Assembly: GCA_002841315.1 (NCBI GenBank)
Contig: PHEW01000004.1
Location: 223,964 to 287,963 of the forward strand
Reading direction: 5' to 3'
DNA length: 64,000 nucleotides
Source: Actinobacteria bacterium HGW-Actinobacteria-4
Lineage (GTDB): Bacteria; Actinomycetota; Actinomycetes; Actinomycetales; Demequinaceae
In this document: positions 1 through 7,926 of the stretch, in pieces
Position numbering within the stretch: the first letter of the stretch is position 1
Layout: each line of letters begins with the position of its first letter
Position numbers and translations under genes: made by a program
The notes under the pieces: model-generated
The model's input: the letters and a program-made list of their open reading frames with translations, nothing else
Databases searched by the model: none
What the model was told of the DNA's origin: nothing

Positions 1-1280
1 CCGTGGGGATTGCGGTGAGCGGGATGATCACCTTCGAACCGGCAATTCTGCGGGGCTTCGGTTCCGCCGCACTTGGTGTCACGGTGATGGCGCTCGCTGC
101 CGCGCTTACCCTGGTCCCCGCCCTGGCCTTCCTATGGGCGCCAAAGTTAGCCGTGCGCGGGTTCCTGTTCCGGGTGCGGGGATTGCGGCGAATCATTAGC
201 TCAACGTCGGACGTCACCCGTGACCACGGGGTGTTCTCCGCGCTGGCTGGGCGCGTCCAAAGGCACCCCTGGCTCACGCTCGCCGCAGCGTCGGCCCTGT
301 TGTTCGTCCTGGCATCGCCGTTGCTCAGCGTGCAGATGCGCAACTCTCAAGCAGAGTTGTTGCCATCCTTCAACGAGCGACGGCAGTTCCTGGAGGCTTT
401 CCAGCTCGAGTATCCGAACCTCGTTGAGCCCAGCGTGAGCGTGCTCGCGGCGACGGATCCGCAGGCGCTCGACGCCTGGTTGCGGGAGAACGTTGCGGAC
501 ATCGAGGGCGTGCGAGGCCTTGCCCCCGCGAGGGATCAGGACGGCGAGGCGGTGGCGGGGATCTTCCTCGAGGTGGCCGACGGCGGCAGCGCCGAGGCCG
601 TGAGTGTGATTCACGCGGTGAGCGCCCTTGACCCGCCATTCCGCCTCTACCTTGGTGGCCAGGCGGCCAACCAGGTCGAGTTCATCCAGTCCGTAGAGCA
701 GGGCGCGCCCATCGCGTTCGGGATTGTGGTGCTCGCCACGTTCGTGCTGCTGTTCCTCATGACCGGTTCGTTGCTGGTGCCGCTCAAGGCGCTGCTCATC
801 AACACGCTGTCGCTGGCGGCGACGCTCGGTGTGCTGACGTGGGTGTTCCAAGACGGCCACCTCGATTGGTTGCTGCGGTTTGACTCCGCCGGCGGGCTCG
901 AGACCTACGTGGTGGTGCTGGTGGTGGCATTTGGGTTTGGCCTCGCGATGGACTACGACCTGTTCCTGCTGTCCCGCGTGCAGGAGCTGGTGAAGCGCGG
1001 GGTGCCCAACGACGAGGCGGTGCGGATTGGGTTGCAGCGCTCGGGGCGGATCATTACGTCTGCTGCTGCGGTGATTGTGCTGGTGTTCCTAGGCTTCGCG
1101 TTTGGAAACCTGCTGGTGATCAAGCAGGTGGGATTCGGGCTGGCGATCGCCGTGTTCCTGGATGCGACGGTGGTGCGGATGGTGTTGGTGCCCGCAACCA
1201 TGACGCTGCTAGGCCAATACAACTGGTGGGCGCCAGCACCGCTGCGGAAGCTACACGAGCGGTTCGCGATCGCGCACTAG
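1..1280 (+). CDS. MMPL family transporter, C-terminal part (5' end outside window)
   Basis: C-terminal 425 residues of an RND-type MMPL membrane transporter, which in actinobacteria typically exports lipids, glycolipids or drugs using the proton gradient. A hydrophobic stretch near residues 20-45 and another at 90-110 are followed by an extracellular loop (about 110-235). A block of five or six membrane segments then runs from about 235 to 412. The intramembrane motif AMDYDLFLLSR, near residue 320, is the family's proton-relay region. The full family length is about 700 residues, so roughly 300 are missing upstream of the window. The first visible GTG is unlikely to be the true start. Substrate cannot be told. 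Confidence 0.9.
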   Translation, partial: VGIAVSGMITFEPAILRGFGSAALGVTVMALAAALTLVPALAFLWAPKLAVRGFLFRVRGLRRIISSTSDVTRDHGVFSALAGRVQRHPWLTLAAASALLFVLASPLLSVQMRNSQAELLPSFNERRQFLEAFQLEYPNLVEPSVSVLAATDPQALDAWLRENVADIEGVRGLAPARDQDGEAVAGIFLEVADGGSAEAVSVIHAVSALDPPFRLYLGGQAANQVEFIQSVEQGAPIAFGIVVLATFVLLFLMTGSLLVPLKALLINTLSLAATLGVLTWVFQDGHLDWLLRFDSAGGLETYVVVLVVAFGFGLAMDYDLFLLSRVQELVKRGVPNDEAVRIGLQRSGRIITSAAAVIVLVFLGFAFGNLLVIKQVGFGLAIAVFLDATVVRMVLVPATMTLLGQYNWWAPAPLRKLHERFAIAH

Positions 1281-1374
1281 GCGTGCCGCGATTTCCGCGC
1301 GCCTCGACAGCGCTCCACTGCCGCGCGCACGGCAACTCTGCCGGGGCGCCGACTGCCGCTGCCGCGCGCCCCGG

Positions 1375-1493
1375 CGTGCAGAAATGGCGGCAGCCCGGTA
1401 TCGCGCGACTCAGGAGCCCGAAATCTGGTGTCACATGAGTCACATTGGTCACATCTGCACCAACATGGGACACCGTGCCGCCATTTCTGCACG
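1375..1493. repeat. 18-bp perfect inverted repeat enclosing 83 bp
   Basis: The sequence CGTGCAGAAATGGCGGCA at 1375-1392 is repeated exactly in reverse complement at 1476-1493. The separation is too long for a simple terminator and resembles the ends of a small transposable element or MITE. No coding sequence lies between the arms. Confidence 0.75.
1430..1454. repeat. Three TCACAT units at exact 9-bp spacing
   Basis: GTCACAT occurs at 1430-1436, 1439-1445 and 1448-1454, so the units are phased every 9 bp inside the larger inverted-repeat element. It could be a protein-binding array or chance; there is no neighbouring gene to assign it to. Confidence 0.5.
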
Positions 1494-1513
1494 CTTAGGG
1501 CGGGCCCTCCCGC

Positions 1514-1592
1514 CGTGAGCCAAGGCAACTCGGCTGTCGCGCCGGCGTGTCGCGGGGACTGTCGCGCCGGCGTGAGCCAAGGCAACTCGGCT
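1514..1592. repeat. 22-bp direct repeat, two copies
   Basis: A 22-bp sequence beginning CGTGAGCCAAGGCAACTCGG occurs at 1514-1535 and 1571-1592. A second 15-bp repeat (TGTCGCGCCGGCGTG) occurs at 1535-1549 and 1560-1574, so the units interleave. Two copies are not enough for a CRISPR array, and there are no cas genes. Confidence 0.7.
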
Positions 1593-1694
1593 CTGGCGCC
1601 GACACGCCGCGCACACTCGCGATGTGCCGTGCGGACGGAAAGTGGAGTGGCGTGGGGTGGGTTGGTGACGTGCCAATACGGTGCAGCGGGCGGG

Positions 1695-3497
1695 CTAGGG
1701 CTCAGTCTGCGCAACCGGCGCTTCGCCTGCACCGCCGCCTGCCCCCTTGGGCTCTGGCTTCGCGTCCACGCCTGCCTCCTTGCGCTGCTGCGCGGTGATG
1801 GGTGCTGGCGCGTCGGTCATGGGATCGTACCCACCACCGGACTTGGGGAAGGCGATCACTTCGCGGATTGAGTCGGCCTTCGCGAGCAACGCGGTCACCC
1901 GGTCCCAGCCGAACGCAATGCCACCGTGGGGCGGCGCGCCAAACGCGAATGCATCGAGCAGGAACCCGAACTTCTCCTGCGCCTCGGCCTCGCCAATGCC
2001 CATCACCTCGAAGATGCGCTGCTGCACGTCGCGGCGGTGGATACGGATGGACCCGCCACCAATCTCGTTGCCGTTGCACACGATGTCGTAGGCGTAGGAC
2101 AGGGCGTTGCCGGGGTCGGTCTCGAAGGTGTCGATCCATTCGGGCTTAGGCGAGGTAAACGCGTGGTGCACAGCAGTCCAGGCTCCGGAACCCACGGCGA
2201 CGTCGTCGTCGTTGCCGCCCACGGCCTTGAACAGCGGCGCGTCCACGACCCACACAAACTCGAAGACGTCGGGGTCCATCAGGCCTCCGCGCTTAGCGAT
2301 CTCGTTCCGCGCCGCACCCAGCAGCGTCTGCGAGGGCTCCACCGCGCCCGCTGCGAAGAAGATGCAGTCTCCAGGAGCGGCGCCCGTGACGTCAGCGAGG
2401 CCGTTCAGTTCCGCCTCGGTGAGGTTCTTGGCGACCGGGCCGCTGAGCGTGCCATCTTCTTGGTAGATCACGTACGCGAGGCCCTTGGCTCCGCGCTGCT
2501 TGGCCCAGTCCTGCCACGCGTCCAGCACCTTGCGGGGCTGCGACGCGCCACCGGGCATCACCACCGCGCCCACGTAGTCCGCCTGGAACACGCGGAACGG
2601 GGTGTCCTTGAAGTACGCCGTCAGGTCAGTCAACTCGAGCCCAAAGCGCAGGTCCGGCTTGTCTGAACCGTAACGAGCCATGGCATCGGCGAACGTGATG
2701 CGCGGGATGGGCAGCGCCACCTCAACGCCAATCAGCTCCCACAGTTCCCGGACAATCTCTTCGCCCACCGCGATGACGTCGTCTTGGTCCACAAAGGACA
2801 TCTCGACGTCCAACTGCGTGAACTCCGGCTGCCGGTCCGCACGGAAGTCTTCATCGCGGTAGCACCGCGCGATTTGGTAGTACTTCTCCATGCCCGCGAC
2901 CATGAGCAACTGCTTGAACAGCTGCGGAGACTGCGGGAGCGCGTACCAGGATCCGGGCGCGAGCCGGGCGGGCACCAGAAAGTCACGCGCGCCCTCGGGG
3001 GTGGAGCGCGTCAGCGTGGGGGTCTCGATCTCGAGGAAGTCGTGACGCTCCAGCACCCTGCGCGCAGCCTGGTTGACCTTGGAGCGCAGCACCATGTTGG
3101 CGCGCGGCTGCGGGCGACGCAGGTCGAGGTAGCGGTGCTTGAGGCGTGCCTCTTCGCCCACATTGACGTGCTCGTCGATGGGCAGCGGCAGCGGCGCGGA
3201 CTCGTTCAGCACCGTGACGTCCTCGACCACTACCTCTACCTCGCCCGAGGGCAGGTTGGGGTTCGCCGACCCTGCCGGACGCTCACGCACCTCGCCGGTC
3301 ACCTGGATCACGTACTCGTTGCGCAGGCTGTGCGCGACTTCTTCGCGAATCACCACCTGTGCGAACCCGGACGCGTCGCGCAGGTCAATGAACGCCACTC
3401 CCCCGTGATCGCGGCGGCGCCCCACCCATCCGGTCAGCGTGACGGTGGTGCCGGCGTCAGTAGCGCGGAGGTTTCCAGCAAGATGCGTGCGGAGCAA
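1695..3497 (-). CDS. aspS: Aspartyl-tRNA synthetase
   Basis: Class II synthetase that charges tRNA-Asp with aspartate (600 residues). The N-terminal OB-fold anticodon domain covers about 1-105 ([11 protein letters not shown] near 23-33). Motif 2 is [17 protein letters not shown] at 210-226 and motif 3 is GIAFGWDRV at 526-534. A GAD insertion at about 300-410 marks the bacterial type. The last 40 residues are a Pro/Ala/Gly-rich tail typical of actinobacteria. It lies 108 bp downstream of hisS on the same strand, an arrangement common in actinobacteria. Whether it also charges tRNA-Asn cannot be decided here. Confidence 0.97.
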   Translation of the reverse strand: MLRTHLAGNLRATDAGTTVTLTGWVGRRRDHGGVAFIDLRDASGFAQVVIREEVAHSLRNEYVIQVTGEVRERPAGSANPNLPSGEVEVVVEDVTVLNESAPLPLPIDEHVNVGEEARLKHRYLDLRRPQPRANMVLRSKVNQAARRVLERHDFLEIETPTLTRSTPEGARDFLVPARLAPGSWYALPQSPQLFKQLLMVAGMEKYYQIARCYRDEDFRADRQPEFTQLDVEMSFVDQDDVIAVGEEIVRELWELIGVEVALPIPRITFADAMARYGSDKPDLRFGLELTDLTAYFKDTPFRVFQADYVGAVVMPGGASQPRKVLDAWQDWAKQRGAKGLAYVIYQEDGTLSGPVAKNLTEAELNGLADVTGAAPGDCIFFAAGAVEPSQTLLGAARNEIAKRGGLMDPDVFEFVWVVDAPLFKAVGGNDDDVAVGSGAWTAVHHAFTSPKPEWIDTFETDPGNALSYAYDIVCNGNEIGGGSIRIHRRDVQQRIFEVMGIGEAEAQEKFGFLLDAFAFGAPPHGGIAFGWDRVTALLAKADSIREVIAFPKSGGGYDPMTDAPAPITAQQRKEAGVDAKPEPKGAGGGAGEAPVAQTEP

Positions 3498-3605
3498 GGT
3501 GAGGCCTTTCGGTGCGCGGTGGGCGCGTGCGTGAACGTGAACGTTGTTGAACTGCGGGATCCGGGCGAAGAGTGTCTCAGGTGTTGACTAACCCAGGGGT
3601 CAAGT

Positions 3606-4958
3606 CTAGCCAGGAACCACGCGAGCACGGATGTCCTCGGCAGGAGGCTCCCACGAACCGGCATCAGCGACCACCTGCTCGCCACTGCGAATGTCCTTCA
3701 CCTCGCCGTCAGCGCCATCCCCCGGGAACCACACAAACGGGATCCCGCGACGGTCGGCGTACTGGATTTGCTTGCCGAACTTCGCCGCATTGGGCGAGAC
3801 CTCCGTGGGGATGCCGCGCGCACGCAGGCGATCGGCAATAGCGGCCGATGCTCCCCTCGCCTCTTCCTCCACCACCGCCACGAGCACGGCGCTGGGTACG
3901 GAGCGGGTAGCGGTGGCGAGCCCGGCAGCGATGATCCGCCCCACGAGCCGGCTCACGCCCACCGACAGCCCCACGCCCGGGAAGCCGCCGCCGCCCACCA
4001 GGGAGTCGTAGCGCCCGCCCGAGCAGATCGAGCCAAGGTCCTCGTGGCCCTCCACGAACGCCTCGTACACCGATCCCGTGTAGTACTCGAGCCCGCGCGC
4101 AATCCGCAGGTCAGCGACCGCGCACCCAGGCACGGCGGCATTCACTCCTGACACCAACGCTGTCAACGCCGCAATACCCTCGGCCAGCGCAACCTGATGC
4201 TCTTCGAACCCAGGCGACAGGGTGCTGGTCTCCCAGAGGTCGTTGATGGCCTCCACGAAGCCCACGTCGGAGGACTTGATCGCAGCCAACGCGAGCACGG
4301 CATCGGACGCAGTTTCCGACACCCCCTGTGCAGCGAGTTCCTTCGCGACGCCCTCGGGACCGATCTTGGCGAGCTTGTCCACCGACCGCAGCGCGCCGGA
4401 AACGTCGCTCACGCCCACGCCCCGGTAAAAGGCCTCGACAAGTTTGCGGTTGTTGACGTGCATGGTCACGGCAGGAATGGGCAGTGCTGCCAGGGCACGC
4501 GCCATCACCACGGCCACCTCCACCTCGAGGTGAGCGGGCAACTGGTCGCGGCCCACCACGTCGATGTCGGCTTGGTAGAACTCGCGGTAGCGACCCTCCT
4601 GTGGCCGCTCGCCCCGCCACACCTTCTGAATCTGGTAGCGACGGAACGGGAACTGCACCTGCCCCTGGCGCTCCTCGACATACCGAGCAAACGGCACCGT
4701 GAGGTCGAAGTGCAGGCCCAGCTTGGCATCGGCGTCGGCCTCAGCGTTCAGACGGCCCAGGGTGTAGATCTCTTTGGCCGCCTCGCTGTCGCCGCTCAGG
4801 CGCGCCACCGGCTCCACGGCACGGGTCTCGATCTCTCCAAATCCGTGCAACTCGAACACCCTGCGTAGCTCCCGCACCACGTGCGCTTCGACGATGCGTT
4901 CTTGGGGGGACCATTCGGGAAAGCCGGAGAGCGGCAGCACACGTGACATGCGCACCAT
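3606..4958 (-). CDS. hisS: Histidyl-tRNA synthetase
   Basis: Class II synthetase for tRNA-His, 450 residues. Family landmarks are FDLTVPFARYV at 84-94, the motif 2 region starting FPFRRYQIQKVWRGE at 103, and the histidine-binding signature IARGLEYYTG in the second half. The C-terminal about 90 residues form the anticodon-binding domain. The start at 4958 has GGAG at suitable distance upstream; an ATG three codons later (4949) is an alternative. It is divergent from the cyclophilin gene at 5020 and is probably cotranscribed with aspS. Confidence 0.97.
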   Translation of the reverse strand: MVRMSRVLPLSGFPEWSPQERIVEAHVVRELRRVFELHGFGEIETRAVEPVARLSGDSEAAKEIYTLGRLNAEADADAKLGLHFDLTVPFARYVEERQGQVQFPFRRYQIQKVWRGERPQEGRYREFYQADIDVVGRDQLPAHLEVEVAVVMARALAALPIPAVTMHVNNRKLVEAFYRGVGVSDVSGALRSVDKLAKIGPEGVAKELAAQGVSETASDAVLALAAIKSSDVGFVEAINDLWETSTLSPGFEEHQVALAEGIAALTALVSGVNAAVPGCAVADLRIARGLEYYTGSVYEAFVEGHEDLGSICSGGRYDSLVGGGGFPGVGLSVGVSRLVGRIIAAGLATATRSVPSAVLVAVVEEEARGASAAIADRLRARGIPTEVSPNAAKFGKQIQYADRRGIPFVWFPGDGADGEVKDIRSGEQVVADAGSWEPPAEDIRARVVPG

Positions 4959-5019
4959 TGTTCCACTCCAGTGGCTCTAGACTGGCGAGGCACCCGGCAC
5001 GGCATCAAGGTAGAGGACA

Positions 5020-5838
5020 ATGACGACCAAAAAGCAGACAAAGGCCCAGGAACGTAAGCGCTACGAGCAACTTCAGCGCAAGATCGCTGAGCGTCGCGTG
5101 CGCCGCCAGCGCAACTGGAAGATTGCCGGCATCACCGCGCTGGTGATCGCTGCGGGCGCGCTCGTGTACGCCGTCGTCAACGCAGCCATGGGTGACGACG
5201 CCTCAGCACCCGCGCCGGTCGTCACGCCCGAGCCCACCGCGTCCTCGCCCTCGCAGGATCCCACCACGCCGGAGCCCGGTCCCACAGCGTCCGATGATTG
5301 GGCTAGCTCTCCCGTTGCGCCCAGTCCCGCTCTGGCGGAAGACCGCACCTGGAGTGTGGTGGTCGACACCAACCAAGGCGTGATTGAGATGGAACTGGAT
5401 GGAGCATCGGCACCCCAGGCTGTGGCCTCCTTTGTCGCGTTGGCCGGGCAGGGGTTCTTTGACGCCACCGAGTGCCACCGCCTGGTCAATGGTGGCATCT
5501 TTGTGCTCCAGTGCGGCGACCCCACGGGCACTGGCACCGGCGGTCCGGCCTACCGATACGGTCCCATCGAGAACGCCCCTGCTGACGATCTCTACCCCAC
5601 CGGAACGCTCGCGATGGCGCGCGTAGGCGGCAACGGGGAGTCGATGGGCAGCCAGTTCTTCATTGTGTATGACGACTCCCGCATCCCTTCGGATGGCGCT
5701 GGCGGCTACACCGTGTTTGGCGTGGTGACCAGTGGTCTCGCTATTGTGGAACAGATTGCTCAGGCCGGCACTGATAGTGGCGGCACGGATGGTCGTCCTG
5801 CTCAACCCGTCATCATTAACGAGGTTTCCGTTTCATGA
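5020..5838 (+). CDS. Membrane-anchored cyclophilin-type peptidyl-prolyl isomerase
   Basis: 272 residues. A charged N-terminus (1-32) precedes one membrane segment (about 33-55), a Pro/Ser/Thr-rich linker (about 60-108) and a cyclophilin domain (about 110-270). The domain is recognised by ATECHRLVNGG, GSQFFIVYDDS and YTVFGVV. It should catalyse cis-trans isomerisation of prolyl bonds outside the membrane. A catalytic Arg is present in the CHR motif; the usual F-x-x-Q-G-G-D is degenerate (VLQCGD). Its stop codon overlaps the start of the DUF349 gene (ATGA at 5835-5838), so the two are translationally coupled. Confidence 0.9.
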   Translation: MTTKKQTKAQERKRYEQLQRKIAERRVRRQRNWKIAGITALVIAAGALVYAVVNAAMGDDASAPAPVVTPEPTASSPSQDPTTPEPGPTASDDWASSPVAPSPALAEDRTWSVVVDTNQGVIEMELDGASAPQAVASFVALAGQGFFDATECHRLVNGGIFVLQCGDPTGTGTGGPAYRYGPIENAPADDLYPTGTLAMARVGGNGESMGSQFFIVYDDSRIPSDGAGGYTVFGVVTSGLAIVEQIAQAGTDSGGTDGRPAQPVIINEVSVS

Positions 5839-7202
5839 CCGCTCCCAAACCGGCCAAGCCCAGCATTCCGAAGCCTGGCTCCTTCGCTGCTCCCAGCCCT
5901 GCTGTGGTGGCCGCGCACAAGACTCACCCTGTCAAAGTTCCCGTTGTTGAGGAGATCACAGACGAACAACTGGCAGCTGCGGCGGCCTTTGGCGAGGTGG
6001 CCGATGACAAGGTGTGGGTCAAGGACGGCGACGCCCGCCACGAGGTAGGACCGGCAGAAGGTGACGCTCCGCTCGCGAAGTTCTGCAAGGAGTACTACCT
6101 GCTCGAGGCGTCCATCGAGCGGTTCCACGCGCGTCTGAGCTCCGCAGACTTGTCCCCCAAGGCGATTGACGACAATCTCAAGTCCCTGCATGCCTCGCTC
6201 GAGGCTCCTGCGGTGGTGGGAGACCTCGCCGCGCTGCGCACGCGCCTCGAGAAGGTGGACGGCGAGGCCAAGGAGGTTCGCGACCGCTTGCAGGCTGAGC
6301 GGAAGGCCGCCAAAGAAGCCGCGACCGCAGAACGCGAAGCGATTGTGGCGAAGGCGGAGGCGATCGCAGCCAAGCCGGAGAACAAGATTCACTGGAAGGA
6401 TGACACCGCCGCGTTGCGCGAGCAGCTCGACGCCTGGAAGGAAGCCCAGCGCGCTGGCGCCCGTATCCCCAAGGACGTTGAGCGGGCGCTGTGGAAGCGG
6501 TTCACGGTGGCGCGTTCGCACTTCGAGAAGGCACGCAAGGTGCACTTTGCCCAGCTCGACAAGGACAACTCTGAGGTCGCCGCCCGCAAGGAGTCGCTCG
6601 CCGCGAAGGCCGAAAAGCTCGCAGAGTCCACCGACTGGGACGCCACGGCACGCGCCTTCAAGGACCTCATGGGCGACTGGAAGAACGCAGGCCGCGGCCG
6701 CCGTTCGGTCGACGACGCGCTGTGGAAGAGGTTCCAGGCCGCCCAGGACGCGTTCTTTGAGGCCAAGCGCCAGGTATCTGAGGCTGAAGAAGCCTCGCTC
6801 GCGGGCAACGTCGAGGCCAAGGAGTCCGTGGTCAAGGACGCCGAAGCGCTGTTGCCCGTCAAGGACCTCGCCACTACCAAGCAAGCCCTGCGGGTGTTGC
6901 AGGACAAGTTTGAGGCCGCGGGCCAGGTGCCGCGCGCGGACGTGGGCCGCCTCACCAAGCGCATGACCGCCGTGGAGAAGGCGGTGCGCGACGCCGAGGA
7001 TTCCGCATGGTCGTCGCGCAACCCCGAGATCGAGGCCCGCGCAACCGGTGCCGCAGCACAGCTGCACGCGGCCATCGCTGACCTGGAAAAGGACCTCGCG
7101 GAGGCCACGGCCGCCAAGAACGCACGCAAGATCAAGGAAATCGAAGAGTCGCTCGAGGCCCGCAAGGCCTGGCTCGCTCAGATCGAGGGCGTCGTTTCCT
7201 AG
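5835..7202 (+). CDS. DUF349 repeat protein
   Basis: 455 residues, charged and mostly alpha-helical, without a signal peptide. Tandem DUF349-type repeats of about 75-80 residues start near 185; each carries a W-K...A-LWKRF core (for example ALWKRFTVARSHF and ALWKRFQAAQDAFF). Weaker repeats continue to about 400, and the C-terminus is coiled-coil-like. DUF349 proteins are widespread in actinobacteria next to rel and cyclophilin genes; their molecular role is not established. The start overlaps the upstream stop by 4 bp. Confidence 0.9.
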   Translation: MTAPKPAKPSIPKPGSFAAPSPAVVAAHKTHPVKVPVVEEITDEQLAAAAAFGEVADDKVWVKDGDARHEVGPAEGDAPLAKFCKEYYLLEASIERFHARLSSADLSPKAIDDNLKSLHASLEAPAVVGDLAALRTRLEKVDGEAKEVRDRLQAERKAAKEAATAEREAIVAKAEAIAAKPENKIHWKDDTAALREQLDAWKEAQRAGARIPKDVERALWKRFTVARSHFEKARKVHFAQLDKDNSEVAARKESLAAKAEKLAESTDWDATARAFKDLMGDWKNAGRGRRSVDDALWKRFQAAQDAFFEAKRQVSEAEEASLAGNVEAKESVVKDAEALLPVKDLATTKQALRVLQDKFEAAGQVPRADVGRLTKRMTAVEKAVRDAEDSAWSSRNPEIEARATGAAAQLHAAIADLEKDLAEATAAKNARKIKEIEESLEARKAWLAQIEGVVS

Positions 7203-7299
7203 CAGCGGTCTCCAAGAACCTGAACGCAGGCAGCCGCCGTTGTCCACAGATCGCCAGTGACGTGCGCACGCCCAGAGGCGGGCTCGGCACACTGGAACG

Positions 7300-7926
7300 A
7301 TGCCTCTGGTCAGCCGCTCCCGTGTTGGCGCGGTGGCGTTTGATCGCCTGATCCGCGACGGCACGTGCACCGCACTGTCCCCAGCCTTTGCACTCCCCCG
7401 CGACATCCCTGAGACCCCTGGCCTGCGCGCGCTGGCCGTGCGCGACTCCGTTCCCGCTCACACCGTGTTGAGCGGGTTGGGCGGGCTGTGGGTGGCACTG
7501 GGTGGCCCGCCGCCGCCCGTCCTGGATGTGGTGGGCGCGCGCGGCCTGCACCGGGTGGTGACCACGGACACGCCCGCCACCGGAGTGCCCGCGACGCCGC
7601 AGGTCGCCTTTCACTCCGGGCTCGCTCACACGGAGGCGTCCGTGACCCTGATGGGGCTTACCGTGGCAAACATCGGCCGATGCTGTATTGACGCCTTGCG
7701 GTGGGGTCGCCATGCGTTGGCGATCCCGGCGGTAGCCGGAGCCGTGCGCGGTGGCGACGTCACCATGGAGGCCCTGCATTCAGCCTTTGCGGCTGACCAT
7801 CCGCGCGGGCCGGGCCATGCGCGCCTGCGGTCCGTGTGGAACGGGCTAGCGCCGGCGCTCGCAGGACTCAGCGCCGCCCACGAGTCCGGCGTTACGACTG
7901 CTGGCCGTGCCGCTTTGAGCCCGTAA
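7300..7926 (+). CDS. Conserved hypothetical protein, weak AbiEi-antitoxin-like character
   Basis: 208 residues with no signal peptide or membrane segment. The pattern of a C-terminal helical part containing a CIDALRWG-type motif recalls actinobacterial proteins annotated as AbiEi-like (type IV antitoxin) relatives, but the resemblance is weak and no partner toxin gene is adjacent. The gene is convergent with rel, and the two coding regions overlap by 35 bp at their 3' ends (7892-7926). It may be a genuine but poorly characterised actinobacterial gene. Confidence 0.65.
   Translation: MPLVSRSRVGAVAFDRLIRDGTCTALSPAFALPRDIPETPGLRALAVRDSVPAHTVLSGLGGLWVALGGPPPPVLDVVGARGLHRVVTTDTPATGVPATPQVAFHSGLAHTEASVTLMGLTVANIGRCCIDALRWGRHALAIPAVAGAVRGGDVTMEALHSAFAADHPRGPGHARLRSVWNGLAPALAGLSAAHESGVTTAGRAALSP

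Larger units (their letters stand above)
1281..1694. other. Non-coding interval rich in repeats
   Basis: This 414-bp gap separates the transporter gene from the convergent aspS gene. Short open frames cross it on both strands but none has family resemblance or a good ribosome site. It contains an 18-bp inverted repeat (1375-1392 / 1476-1493), three TCACAT units at 9-bp spacing (1430-1454) and a 22-bp direct repeat (1514-1535 / 1571-1592). The content suggests a dispersed intergenic repeat or a small non-autonomous element. Confidence 0.6.

Noticed and set aside
1514..1592. CRISPR-like repeats
   Set aside because: Only two copies, irregular spacing, no cas genes.
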